Assembly (NCBI GenBank): GCA_024235175.1
Contig: JACKMX010000004.1
Coordinates: 434,001 to 498,000, forward strand
Direction of reading: 5' to 3'
Source: Chromatiaceae bacterium
Lineage (GTDB): Bacteria; Pseudomonadota; Gammaproteobacteria; Chromatiales; Chromatiaceae
Length of the DNA: 64,000 nt
Part shown: positions 1-8,097 of the stretch, piece after piece
How the letters are laid out: each line of letters begins with the position of its first letter
How positions within the stretch are numbered: position 1 is the first letter of the stretch
Program-made: the position numbers and the translations under genes
The notes under the pieces: model-generated
What the model saw: the letters and a program-made list of their open reading frames with translations, nothing else
What the model was told of the DNA's origin: nothing
The model's database searches: none

Positions 1-1497
1 AGGCCCGCCTGTCAGAGTCTGACCGTCGGCCGGGTCTTCGACGCCGTGCTTGTAGATATGCCCCGCCACCGAGACCAAGTCCGCGAACATGGAGTTGCCG
101 ACGGCACTCGCTACCGTAGTATCGGTTAGCGCATCCAGGCCCACGTAGACAATCCCCTTGCGCCGGACCACCTCCAGCCACTCGAAGATGGGGCGGCTGT
201 CCTCAGTGTCCAGGTAATCGGGAGAGATCAGCTCGGCGATCTTGCCGGTGGTGAGCTTCTCCATAAGTGGGCCGACCGAGCTCACGATCTTGTCGAAGTA
301 GGTCTTGTCATACTTGAATGCCGAGACCAATCCATCAAGAACGGGATCGTAGAGATCCTGTTCCTGCAGATAGCTCATCAGGGCTACTGCGTCCGGGTGG
401 CGCCCCCGTAGCGCGGCCGGCAGGTTGCGTTCCTTGGTGTTGGCGGCGACTTCTGCCACGGCCGCCTCCCATCCCTCGTCACCATTCTGGCGCAAGTGTT
501 CCCTGGCATACTCCACGAACAGCGGCTCGATGTCGTTGATGTAGCGACGTACCTGCTGGTAGTCCGGACGCCGGCCCAACGCCACCAGGGCGCGGGCGAT
601 AATGTTGACGAACCGCCAGGCAAACTCCTTGAAGGCCGCCGAGTTGCCTTCGCTTGGCAGCTGGTTGGCGATGCGTGTCGCGACTTCAGTGATACGGGAG
701 AAACTGCCAATGGCATTGTAGCGGGCAGACACCTCCGGATAGCCGAGATGAAACAGGTAGAAATCTTCCGTTCGCCCTGCCCGTTTGGCCTCGGCATAGA
801 CCCGACGCAACAGATCCGCGTCGCCTTTCGGGTCGAAGACGATCACCACATCTCCGCGGCGGATGTCCTGGGTAATCAAAATCTCTGCAAGCCGGGTCTT
901 ACCCACCCGCGTGGTGCCAAGTACCAGGGTGTGGCCGACCCGCTCTCCGATGTCCATCCAGACATCCTGCTCTTCGGGCTCCACTGCGTGCAGCGCCGGC
1001 TTGCCGCCGACCAGCGGTAAGGGCTTAAGCGGATTGCACCAGGCGCGGCTGCGCAACCCTACCGCGAGCCACTTCAGTAGCGGTGTCGCCTCCCAGGCCA
1101 CCTCCTTGCGTCGCGCCCAGCGATAGAGCGGCCCGGGCTGTACGTATTGCTGGACCTCGGGGCGGATAGTGTCACGCAGACGCTGCGTGTGCTTTTGGGT
1201 CCAGCGGAAACCTCGTCCGAGGAAGAGTTTTCTGCGGCTAATCGGTACTTGATTCGCGTGCAGTTTGTAGGTAGGAAGTCGCCGGAGGTTGCGTTGATAG
1301 GTCAGAACCCGCCAGGCCTGCCGCCAACGCACGAATCCGAGCAAGGCCAACGCCCCGGCTGCACCGTAGGCCACACCCGGGGGCATCATCAGCGCCCAAG
1401 GTGCCAGCACCGCGATACCGGCCGTCGCGAGCGCCACGACAGAAGACCAGAGCTCGACCGGCGGACGAAGCAGCGCCTCGACGGGGTGCCGGCTCAC
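1..1497 (-). CDS. traD: Conjugative coupling factor TraD, PFGI-1 class (C-terminus outside window)
   Basis: This is the inner-membrane ATPase that brings the relaxosome to the mating channel. About 499 codons are visible and the C-terminal end lies beyond position 1. The N-terminus has two hydrophobic segments (about residues 15-60, for example VVALATAGIAVLAPW). A Walker A motif GTTRVGKT lies near residue 200, and IVYVGLDAL later in the protein suits the Walker B region. The start is GTG at 1497, which overlaps the TGA stop of the upstream gene (GTGA), so the two are translationally coupled. It is the last visible gene of the conjugation operon that begins near 4121. Confidence 0.9.
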   Translation of the reverse strand, partial: MSRHPVEALLRPPVELWSSVVALATAGIAVLAPWALMMPPGVAYGAAGALALLGFVRWRQAWRVLTYQRNLRRLPTYKLHANQVPISRRKLFLGRGFRWTQKHTQRLRDTIRPEVQQYVQPGPLYRWARRKEVAWEATPLLKWLAVGLRSRAWCNPLKPLPLVGGKPALHAVEPEEQDVWMDIGERVGHTLVLGTTRVGKTRLAEILITQDIRRGDVVIVFDPKGDADLLRRVYAEAKRAGRTEDFYLFHLGYPEVSARYNAIGSFSRITEVATRIANQLPSEGNSAAFKEFAWRFVNIIARALVALGRRPDYQQVRRYINDIEPLFVEYAREHLRQNGDEGWEAAVAEVAANTKERNLPAALRGRHPDAVALMSYLQEQDLYDPVLDGLVSAFKYDKTYFDKIVSSVGPLMEKLTTGKIAELISPDYLDTEDSRPIFEWLEVVRRKGIVYVGLDALTDTTVASAVGNSMFADLVSVAGHIYKHGVEDPADGQTLTGGP

Positions 1498-2051
1498 TGC
1501 TCGATGCCGTCTTTGGAAATCAGGACCGGATAGTGCAACAGACCCAAGGCCTCGGCGATGTCGCTGGCCGACGCCGGCAGGATCGGCAGGCCCTTGGCGA
1601 TCTCAGCAATTATTCGCAGCTCATCGAGCGTCTCTGCTTCGACCAGCATCCCGACCGCGCCGATCTCGGCGAGTCGATCGCGGTGGGTTGCTAGCCATTT
1701 TCTGGAGAAGGCGTCGGAGCCAATGAGAAAGAACGGTCGCGCGAAGGGCTGCTGCGTACTCCTCGGCTCCACTCGTCCTGGTGTAAGTCCCGGAGATTGA
1801 ATCGGCAGCAGCCGCTCGAGATCGGCAGCGCCCAACGCTTGTTTCATTCGTGGGATTGGGCTTATCTGTGGTCTTTTTTCTTGTCTGTTCCCCTCATCGA
1901 ACACTTCAAGAAAAGGCGCCAGGGGTCGTGTCTCCCCGCTGTCGTGGATCACCGCCAGGACAGCGAACACCAAAGATGGAGTCATCAATAACGCTAACAT
2001 AATACAGAAACTTACATGCCTGGCTTTGGTTCGATGGTTCAGCACACACAC
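1494..2051 (-). CDS. ICE protein, PFL_4695 family (TIGR03765-like)
   Basis: This 185-residue protein has an N-terminal hydrophobic signal or anchor (residues about 14-32, MLALLMTPSLVFAVLAV). The C-terminal half matches my memory of the PFL_4695 family: PGRVEPR, PFFLIGSD, a GAVGMLV segment and LGLLHYPVLI near the end. The family is found only in ICEs directly before traD, as here, and is presumed periplasmic. Its biochemical role is not known. It follows the transglycosylase gene by a few bases and overlaps traD by 4 bases. Confidence 0.8.
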   Translation of the reverse strand: MCVLNHRTKARHVSFCIMLALLMTPSLVFAVLAVIHDSGETRPLAPFLEVFDEGNRQEKRPQISPIPRMKQALGAADLERLLPIQSPGLTPGRVEPRSTQQPFARPFFLIGSDAFSRKWLATHRDRLAEIGAVGMLVEAETLDELRIIAEIAKGLPILPASASDIAEALGLLHYPVLISKDGIEQ

Positions 2052-2055
2052 CTCC

Positions 2056-2601
2056 TCAGCCGCGCCGGGTAACTCGTTGCCAGTGTTTGAACACCCGTGC
2101 CCGATACCGGTCCGCCCGATGTGGACTGTTGGGCGCGTGGTAGCAGCCTACAGCCTCCCACCAGTCTCGCCGACTTTGGTGGCACTCCCGCAGGATCTTC
2201 GCCGCTACCCGCAGGTTGTGATAGGGATCGAGTGCGAGCTGTGGGCTTTCCAGATAGCTCCGGTGATAACGCCAGTTGACCTGCATCAGGCCGATATCGA
2301 TCGACTCGAAGCCGACATCCAGAAAACTCTCGAGAGCCTGTTGCACCTGCGCTCTTGAGGCATAAAAAAAGCCCTTGCCCTGTACGTTCAATGTCCAGGG
2401 CCAAGGGCGAACGGTGCCTGTACTGTCAACCCGGCGGGCGGATTCCGCCAGGCCTACGGCGTACAGGACTTCGGCAGGAATATCATAGTGACTTGCCACC
2501 AGGTGGTAACCGGCCGGGACCTCGGCATTGGCGATACCGGAAGTGGCCAGCCAAGCGCCAATTACGAGCATCAGCCGATGGAATGCTCTTGAGTACCTCA
2601 T
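2056..2601 (-). CDS. Lytic transglycosylase of the conjugation module
   Basis: This is a predicted peptidoglycan-cleaving enzyme that would open the wall locally for the transfer apparatus. I chose the ATG at 2601, which overlaps the previous stop (ATGA) and gives a signal peptide (MRYSRAFHRLMLVIGAWLAT, cleavage near ANA-EVP). The mature part has the SLT/lysozyme-like layout, with a probable catalytic Glu in GLAESAR, then GLMQVNW and a C-terminal CYHAPN motif. A longer upstream frame to 2739 exists but would overlap the neighbour by about 140 bases and lose the signal peptide. It is 181 residues long. Confidence 0.85.
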   Translation of the reverse strand: MRYSRAFHRLMLVIGAWLATSGIANAEVPAGYHLVASHYDIPAEVLYAVGLAESARRVDSTGTVRPWPWTLNVQGKGFFYASRAQVQQALESFLDVGFESIDIGLMQVNWRYHRSYLESPQLALDPYHNLRVAAKILRECHQSRRDWWEAVGCYHAPNSPHRADRYRARVFKHWQRVTRRG

Positions 2602-3380
2602 CTCAGTGCCGAGGCTGACAGTGATTCGATATCGTCTCCGCGTCGGCGCATCAGCACCGGCACCGAGGCCTGGCCGCCGGTTAGCTTGTCCAGTGCGCCA
2701 CCATCGAAATTGAGCGTCACCTTTCGATTCTTCACCCATTCCGAACGAATTCCCCGTTCGGAGGCCCAGGCACGTACGGCGGTCTCGTCCCCAGGGTCAA
2801 TATCGGAAAGATAGATATCGATTCCGGCGACCTGATCGGTACGATTCAACAAACGGGCAAATAGCCTGTCGCATTTGGGGCAGTCAGGACGCGTGAAGAA
2901 CAGCACCCGGTCTTCCGAACTGAGATCCAGGGATTTCGGATCGTTCTGCGGCAACCGGTTTGGATCAATCAGTTGCTCACTCGGAAAGAGACGGCGACCG
3001 GCTTCGTCATAGGCATGCTGGAAAGCGAGGATGCGCGACACATCCTCGCGCATCATCCGCGCCCAGGTTTCCGCATAGCGGTTGCGCTCCGCCGCATCCT
3101 CTGCATGGATGCCCAACACTTCGATCGGTGAGATAGTCGATGGACTGACACTACCGCGAATGCCTTCCATCAAACTGCGATAACGGCGCCACTCGGTTTT
3201 AGAGAGTCCCCAGACCTCGGCACGCGCTTTTTCAATGGGTAGTAAAGGTGTATTGACGTTGACAGTGCCTGTGATCTGCGACTGGGTAGTATTGGTTTCG
3301 ATCGACTCATCTGCGCTGACCGACATCGCAACACCCAGTAACGACAGAATGCTCACCAATCCGGCAATTCGGTTATTCAT
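2598..3380 (-). CDS. ICE protein TIGR03759 family, thioredoxin-like region
   Basis: This 260-residue exported protein starts at ATG 3380, giving the signal peptide MNNRIAGLVSILSLLGVAMS. Landmarks are EVWGLSKTEWRRYRSLMEG, typical of TIGR03759 ICE proteins, and FFTRPDCPKCDRLF, a thioredoxin-like CxxC pair at about residues 180-183. The CPKC motif suggests a periplasmic disulfide or redox role in assembling the transfer system, but this is inference. It overlaps both neighbours by 4 bases (ATGA), so it is translationally coupled within the conjugation operon. Confidence 0.8.
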   Translation of the reverse strand: MNNRIAGLVSILSLLGVAMSVSADESIETNTTQSQITGTVNVNTPLLPIEKARAEVWGLSKTEWRRYRSLMEGIRGSVSPSTISPIEVLGIHAEDAAERNRYAETWARMMREDVSRILAFQHAYDEAGRRLFPSEQLIDPNRLPQNDPKSLDLSSEDRVLFFTRPDCPKCDRLFARLLNRTDQVAGIDIYLSDIDPGDETAVRAWASERGIRSEWVKNRKVTLNFDGGALDKLTGGQASVPVLMRRRGDDIESLSASALR

Positions 3381-3637
3381 TTTGACACCTGATTTCTGCT
3401 TTCCTGGCGGTGTCGTTCGAAGACGGGAACGCCGGCGCGCGTTACAGTCAGATCCCGCTGCATCAGCCGACCGTTTGGAAACCTGCACGATCCCTTACTG
3501 GCATCTGCACCGTTTTCAATAACGACTTGCACGGATCGGTCCAGCTGTTTTCCGGCCTGAGTCTCTTCAGAAGTCGAACTGTTTGAGCCAACGGCCAGGG
3601 CGCCAATCAGAATCAACAACGCAATCACGATCTCCAT
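3377..3637 (-). CDS. Small exported protein of the conjugation operon, unknown function
   Basis: This is an 86-residue protein if started at ATG 3637 (MEIVIALLILIGALAVGSNS). It has a hydrophobic N-terminus, then a short polar region with a single Cys (GSCRFPNG). I do not recognise a family. Its place between the PilL-like gene and the TIGR03759 gene, and its 4-base overlap with the latter, argue that it is a real part of the transfer operon. A longer frame to 3691 would overlap the upstream gene by 50 bases and put extra residues before the signal-like segment. Confidence 0.55.
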   Translation of the reverse strand: MEIVIALLILIGALAVGSNSSTSEETQAGKQLDRSVQVVIENGADASKGSCRFPNGRLMQRDLTVTRAGVPVFERHRQESRNQVSK

Positions 3638-3641
3638 GGTC

Positions 3642-4121
3642 TTACCTCTTTTCAGCGCCTGTCCCGTATTCAGCGGGACCGCATCGCTCAAAACTCACCA
3701 GCCTATGCACCGGATCTTCCACCAACCGAAAGGCCGGACCTGCCAGGGTCTCAAGAGCCGTTTGCAACGGCATGGGCCCCAATGTCCGATGTGGCTCCGG
3801 TAGCGGAAGGTTTATCAGGGTTCTTCGTGAGGAATCCGCCGCAGCCTCGGACACAAGACGATAGCCGCTTGGCCGTAATAGGTGCTCCACCGCCTGGCCT
3901 ACGCTGATAACTGATGCAGGAAACTGGACCCTGACGATTGCCGATAGCAGATGGACCTGCGACAAGGTTGGGACTGCGCGCACTGTTGCATAGCGACCTA
4001 CCTGGACCTCATCGGCAAATGCTCCATTGACGGTAATGAGCAAGGCCAGGGCCAGCGGGAGTTGCTGCCTCGGTAAACTGGAAAAAGGTGAATGGCGATG
4101 TATATCCACGTCGATCCTCAC
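3642..4121 (-). CDS. PilL N-terminal domain protein (TIGR03748-like), first gene of conjugation operon
   Basis: This 159-residue exported protein has a signal region LPLALALLITVNGAFA (cleavage near residue 36). The body (VGRYATVRAVPTLSQVHLL, SVGQAVEHLLRPSGYRL, LPEPHRTLGPMPLQTALETLAG) is characteristic of the N-terminal domain of ICE PilL/TIGR03748 proteins. These resemble secretin-associated type IV pilus proteins at the start of the conjugation gene cluster. The apparent start is GTG at 4121. The gene is short because many family members carry only this domain. Upstream lies the edge of the RIT element. Confidence 0.8.
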   Translation of the reverse strand: MRIDVDIHRHSPFSSLPRQQLPLALALLITVNGAFADEVQVGRYATVRAVPTLSQVHLLSAIVRVQFPASVISVGQAVEHLLRPSGYRLVSEAAADSSRRTLINLPLPEPHRTLGPMPLQTALETLAGPAFRLVEDPVHRLVSFERCGPAEYGTGAEKR

Positions 4122-4281
4122 TGGTCGCCCACGCTATCGGCGACGACCCGTGCAGTATCCTTCCCTGTGTTTCTTGTCAGAAGTGAAAAGCCAATCGACT
4201 GACTGCGGGCTTTTCCGAAGTGCCGGTGAACAGCATGCTGCCTAATTTACGTAGACATTATGGAAAGCTTTTCATAATCTT
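4122..4281. promoter_or_regulatory. Probable promoter region of the conjugation operon, with near-palindrome
   Basis: The gap between the conjugation operon and the RIT element has no gene. It contains a 22-bp near-palindrome at 4257-4278 (ATTATGGAAAG / CTTTTCATAAT, one mismatch), a plausible regulator site. No convincing -35/-10 pair was identified. The RIT element sits immediately upstream and could have separated the operon from older control sequences. Confidence 0.35.
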
Positions 4282-4308
4282 TATTTAGGCAAGTAAGTGG
4301 TTATGTAA
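4282..4308 (+). repeat. RIT2 terminal inverted repeat, left
   Basis: 27 bases, perfect reverse complement of 11251-11277. The outermost bases are TATTTAGGC. The base match stops abruptly on both sides. Confidence 0.9.
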
Positions 4309-4418
4309 GGTTCGATGCCAAGTGGCCATATCCTCCAATCACTTATCTCTCGGAGACTTTGCATAATATCCGATGGCTGGTGGTGGGCCGCGATTCAGCG
4401 GCTTCAATGAAACGCCCT

Positions 4419-4631
4419 TCACAACTGTTGTAGCCATTGCAAAAGCGATTTGTTTTCCTTCCACGAGGGAATGTCCGGTGCCGGCGCCGGACTGACTTTT
4501 TCGATCGCCGCACGCCTCATTTCCAAGTTTGCCCTCGCATACAGCTCGGTGGTTTTGATATCGGTGTGACCCAAGAAGTCGCGCACGATATCCAGAGAGA
4601 CGCCACCCTGAACCAGATGCATCGCCTTGGT
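4419..4631 (-). pseudogene. RIT2 third recombinase, C-terminal fragment
   Basis: This frame encodes TKA then MHLVQGGVSLDIVRDFLGH, ELYARANLEMRRAA and a short tail. These are the final box II residues of a tyrosine recombinase (LGH histidine and the TELY tyrosine). It lacks everything N-terminal to the HxxR box. The missing part ends at 8093 with VTPHTLRH. Joining H to TKAMHLVQ restores a normal recombinase of about 337 residues. RIT1 lies exactly between the halves. The fragment is not expected to be functional by itself. Confidence 0.85.
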
Positions 4632-4665
4632 GTGCCTACTATCTAGCCGGCTAGATAGACGGCAC
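4632..4665. repeat. 34-bp near-perfect palindrome at RIT1 left end
   Basis: GTGCC at 4632-4636 pairs with GGCAC at 4661-4665. Between them CTATCTAGCC / GGCTAGATAG (4639-4658) is a perfect 20-bp palindrome. Only the two bases at 4637-4638 and 4659-4660 fail to pair. It resembles a dyad recombinase site, since CTATCTAG is close to the ACTATGTAG motif repeated in both RIT1 ends. Confidence 0.8.
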
Positions 4666-4689
4666 TATGTAGCCTCCCGAACTATGTAG
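4661..4689 (+). repeat. RIT1 terminal inverted repeat, left
   Basis: 29 bases matching the reverse complement of 8069-8097 at 26 positions. Contains two ACTATGTAG copies separated by eight bases. Confidence 0.8.
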
Positions 4690-4779
4690 GGTGACGTGGA
4701 CGGAGCTGTAGAATGCGTCGGAATTTACCGATCGGAAAGTGCACAGACGCGACCAGCCACGCTACATAGTTACCGGGTG

Positions 4780-5778
4780 CTATAAACTGTTGAGGAAGCT
4801 CATAAGCCGATCATCTGCTCGGAAGCGTGCTGGGCTTCCCTGCGGTGGTGTGGTCTTGGCAAGTGCTTGCTCTTTCATAGCGAGTGTGGCCTCCAGATAG
4901 ATCTGCGTGGTCTCAACGCTTTCATGGCCTAACCAGAGCGCAATAACGGCGCGGTCCACGCCTGCTTGCAACATCTCCAGTGCCATGGTGTGCCGAAGCA
5001 GATGGACAGTGACGCGTTTCTCCTTAAGCGACGGACACACTTTGGTTGCGGTGGCAGTATGCTTGTTAAGCATGTATTTCACCCCGTGAACACTCAAACG
5101 CTCGCCCTTGACGTTCGGAAACAGCAGGCGCGCCTGGCCCTTTGAGGGCTCACGCAACCAACCCTTGAGTACGGCGACCGTCGGCTTCGCCAACGGCGTG
5201 CAGCGCTCCTTGCGGCCTTTGCCGATCACCCGAACATGCGCGCCCGTTCCGAGCATAAGGTCATCGCGTTTCACCCCGGTGATCTCGGACAGACGCAGAC
5301 CGGTTTGCACCGCCATCATGATGAAGGCATGGTCGCGCCGCCCGAACCAGGTATGACGATCAGGCGCGTCGAGCAACGCATCGACTTCTGCACGTGTCAG
5401 GAAGCGCACCAAGGTGCGGGTGAAACGCTTACTGGGAATGGTAAGCACGCGCTGGATTTGGGCCGAATGAGTCGGGAGTTCGTAGGCGATGTAGCGAAAG
5501 AACGATCGAATCGCAGTGAGGCGTAGATTACGGCTGCGAACGCTCAGCCCGCGGTTCTTCTCCAAATGATCGAGAAACGCCACGATCAACGGCGCATCGA
5601 TCTCCTCGAACAACAGCGCCGACGGCGGTTTGTGCAGACGCTGCTGCGTAAACTTCAGGAACAGACGAAAGGTGTCGCGGTAAGAGCAGATCGTGTGGGG
5701 GCTGACCTGGCGCTCCTGCATCAGCCGCTGCGTGAAGAAGCGCTCCAAAAGCGGAGCCAGGCTGATAGTGGCGGTCAT
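4780..5778 (-). CDS. RIT1 third tyrosine recombinase
   Basis: This 332-residue phage-integrase family recombinase has an N-terminal SAM-like core-binding domain (QVSPHTICSYRDTFRLFL). The catalytic set is complete: Arg in TGLRLSEI, HLLRH, LGHESVETT and the nucleophile in QIYLE. The start ATG at 5778 overlaps the stop of the second recombinase (ATGA). A longer frame to 5937 would run through the second gene and is rejected. It corresponds in place and size to the broken 337-residue gene of RIT2. It is presumed to act together with the other two proteins in moving the element. Confidence 0.88.
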   Translation of the reverse strand: MTATISLAPLLERFFTQRLMQERQVSPHTICSYRDTFRLFLKFTQQRLHKPPSALLFEEIDAPLIVAFLDHLEKNRGLSVRSRNLRLTAIRSFFRYIAYELPTHSAQIQRVLTIPSKRFTRTLVRFLTRAEVDALLDAPDRHTWFGRRDHAFIMMAVQTGLRLSEITGVKRDDLMLGTGAHVRVIGKGRKERCTPLAKPTVAVLKGWLREPSKGQARLLFPNVKGERLSVHGVKYMLNKHTATATKVCPSLKEKRVTVHLLRHTMALEMLQAGVDRAVIALWLGHESVETTQIYLEATLAMKEQALAKTTPPQGSPARFRADDRLMSFLNSL

Positions 5779-6731
5779 GACCGCTGCTCCCAGTGTTGTT
5801 CGAGCCGCGCCATCGCCTCGCGCATCAGCTCCGGTGAGGCGCTCAAGTACCATTGTGTATCGGAAACATGCACATGGCCGAGAAATGCGCTCAAAAGGGG
5901 TAGTAAGCGCTCGGGCTCCTGATGGGATCGGTACCAATTGAGTAACGTGGTGGTAGCGAATCGATGCCTCAGATCATGGAGACGCGGTCCATGACTATCG
6001 GCAGCACCGCGTAAACCGATCTGTCGCGACACCGCATAGAAGGCCCGGTGAATCTGTCCGCTATCGAGCCGATTGCCCCAACTGGAGACGAACAAATACG
6101 AGGATACGGGTCGCCCTGCCCAATGACGCTGGCGTCGGACAAGATAGTCGGCGAGCACCGTGCAGGTCGAAGCATGCAATGGCACCAATCGGTCCTTCCC
6201 GAACTTGGCGCCGCGAATCGTTAATACCCCGGCCTTCAGATCGACATCTTCAACCCTGAGATTACGCGCTTCACTTAACCGTAACCCCGAGACGCTGAGC
6301 AGTCCGAATAGACAATAGTAGACCCACGGCAACAAGGCACAGCGCTTGCGGTGACGTGGCGAGAGTGGCCTGTCGAGCGTGGCACGCAGTAGCTGCTGAA
6401 CCTCCTGCTCAGAGTATAGGTAGGGTCGCGCGCGCTTGGGCCGGAACGGCAACACCCCCGCAGGAGGAATCTGAGTCCGCGGGTCAGTGGCGCTTCGATA
6501 GCGCGCAAACAGGCGCACGAAGCTCAAACGCTGTGCCGCCCGCGTATCGGGTTGTCCGCCCGAGGGTTGTGTTGCCCAAGCAAGTGCCAATCGGAGCGTG
6601 ATATAGGAGGCGCGGTGCTGCTCGAGGAAGCTAACGAAGTCAAGCAGCGCCGGCCCAGCGTGCTGTAGCTTGAAGCCGAGGCTACGTCGCATGGCAAGGT
6701 ACTCCTGGACGGCTTGTCGTAGCGTATTCAT
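5775..6731 (-). CDS. RIT1 second tyrosine recombinase
   Basis: This 318-residue tyrosine recombinase has the motifs SGLRLSEARNL (first catalytic Arg), LHDLRHRFATTTLL (HxxR box) and LGHVHVSDTQWYL (His and Tyr). The start is ATG 6731, which overlaps the stop of the first gene (ATGA), and the gene itself overlaps the third gene by 4 bases. The three genes therefore form a tightly coupled transcript, the defining arrangement of RIT elements. It is closely similar in organisation to the RIT2 gene at 8890-9882, which shares GKFGKDRLVP. Confidence 0.88.
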   Translation of the reverse strand: MNTLRQAVQEYLAMRRSLGFKLQHAGPALLDFVSFLEQHRASYITLRLALAWATQPSGGQPDTRAAQRLSFVRLFARYRSATDPRTQIPPAGVLPFRPKRARPYLYSEQEVQQLLRATLDRPLSPRHRKRCALLPWVYYCLFGLLSVSGLRLSEARNLRVEDVDLKAGVLTIRGAKFGKDRLVPLHASTCTVLADYLVRRQRHWAGRPVSSYLFVSSWGNRLDSGQIHRAFYAVSRQIGLRGAADSHGPRLHDLRHRFATTTLLNWYRSHQEPERLLPLLSAFLGHVHVSDTQWYLSASPELMREAMARLEQHWEQRS

Positions 6732-7966
6732 CGCACACCTCCTGGCCACGGCAAGGCGAGTGTGCGCAGCGCATCGAGATCGACCTTGGTATAGATCTTC
6801 GTCGTCTCGGGGCTTTTGTGACCTAACAGTTCGCCGATCTGTGCGAGGGAGGCCCCTTGACGTAACATCTGCGTGGCCAGTGCATGGCGAAACTGGTGCG
6901 CCCCGGTAGTGGGCGCCTCGATCCCAGCACGCAGGATCGCATGTCGAACAATCGATCCGACCGCGCACTGGGTCAGAAAACCCCGAACGGGGGCTCTGGC
7001 GCGCAAGAATACCCGGCGACTGGTGGATTGCGGTCTTCCATCGCGCAGATAGGCCACGATCGCTTCGCCGACCTCCTTCGGCAAGGGAAGTTGGGTCCGA
7101 CGACCGCTCTTGCCGTGTACGCTCAAACAGCCGGCTTTCCAGTCAATATCCTCGAGTTCCAGGAAGGCCACTTCCCCAGAACGCAACCCCAGCCGGGCGA
7201 GTAACAGCAGGATCGCATCGTCGCGCCGCCCAACTGCAGTGCGGCGATCGATTTGACTGAGCAGTCGGCGTACTTGATCGGTCGCAATCCCTCGGGGAAT
7301 CGAGGGCATCGACCAGTTCGCCACGCACGGGACGACAGTGGCCAAATCCAATTGGATCGCTCCGCGGTAGCGTGCGTACTGCAAAAACGAGCGCAGCGCG
7401 GTCGTGAGGAGCTTCGCGCGCTTTAACTGCAGCTGAGGCGCCTGTCGTTGGACAAACCCGATAACATCCGTCGCACGCAGACTCGACAGCTTTACCGGCC
7501 CAGCGCCGAAACGGTCGTTGAGGAACCGGTCAATGAACGGCACGTAGTTGACGATCGTCGCCTCCGCCAGCACTCGCTCCTCGCGCAGATATTGCTTGTA
7601 TTCCTGAGCGCACTGTTCCGCCGGCGTTGGTTGACGTATCGGTATCTTTTCAGCGGAAATCACCTTCTCACGACGGAGAAACTCGATGAAATGCCCGAGT
7701 GCGGCCCGATCCCCCTGGTTCGGTCGTCGCCGTCGATATCGACATCTTAAAAACCGCGTCGGATGTTCAGAGGCGATGCGGCGGGGTTGAACATCTGACT
7801 GTTTGATCCATCTGCTAAAGCACGCAGCGAGCATTACTTGCCGGTGAATGTAACGCTGGGCGTATCCCTGTTGACTCAATAACTCCGCAAATGGGTTCAG
7901 ATAGGCCGCAAGAGGGCCTTCCGGCACTCGCGATAAAACCAAATGATCGTTGATTATGTACTTCAC
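6728..7966 (-). CDS. RIT1 first tyrosine recombinase
   Basis: This is a 412-residue recombinase with an extended N-terminal region compared with the other two. Catalytic motifs are LGLRSGEVAFL, HQFRHALATQML and LGHKSPETTKIY. The best start is GTG at 7966, six bases after a GGAGGAG ribosome site. An upstream ATG at 8008 has no comparable site and falls near the element end. It is the first gene of the trio transcript. The closest equivalent in the window is the RIT2 gene at 9866-11134 (LGVRSGDIKAL). Confidence 0.85.
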   Translation of the reverse strand: MKYIINDHLVLSRVPEGPLAAYLNPFAELLSQQGYAQRYIHRQVMLAACFSRWIKQSDVQPRRIASEHPTRFLRCRYRRRRPNQGDRAALGHFIEFLRREKVISAEKIPIRQPTPAEQCAQEYKQYLREERVLAEATIVNYVPFIDRFLNDRFGAGPVKLSSLRATDVIGFVQRQAPQLQLKRAKLLTTALRSFLQYARYRGAIQLDLATVVPCVANWSMPSIPRGIATDQVRRLLSQIDRRTAVGRRDDAILLLLARLGLRSGEVAFLELEDIDWKAGCLSVHGKSGRRTQLPLPKEVGEAIVAYLRDGRPQSTSRRVFLRARAPVRGFLTQCAVGSIVRHAILRAGIEAPTTGAHQFRHALATQMLRQGASLAQIGELLGHKSPETTKIYTKVDLDALRTLALPWPGGVR

Positions 7967-8068
7967 GGTGGACTCCTCCCCCTGTACGGGGTAAATGGAA
8001 GGAGCCAAGACTATGTCGCGTCCGTCGTCTGCGTTCAGCAGAAAAATAAGGTTCCAAAAGAAAATGCG

Positions 8069-8097
8069 CTACATAGTCCGGAAGACTACATAGTGCC
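8069..8097 (-). repeat. RIT1 terminal inverted repeat, right
   Basis: 29 bases, partner of 4661-4689, again with two ACTATGTAG copies. It begins at the AGGCAC of the interrupted Leu-Arg-His codons of the RIT2 third recombinase. Confidence 0.8.

Larger units (their letters stand above)
4638..8092 (-). mobile_element. Inner RIT element (RIT1), inserted into RIT2
   Basis: A complete set of three overlapping minus-strand tyrosine recombinase genes lies between two copies of GTGCCT (4632-4637 and 8093-8098), which look like a target duplication in the RIT2 third gene. Imperfect 29-bp inverted ends lie at 4661-4689 and 8069-8097, each with the pattern GGCACTATGTAG, eight bases, then ACTATGTAG. Between the left GTGCCT copy and the left inverted end are 23 extra bases forming a perfect 20-bp palindrome (4639-4658). 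The exact left boundary is therefore either 4638 or 4661. Confidence 0.85.
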
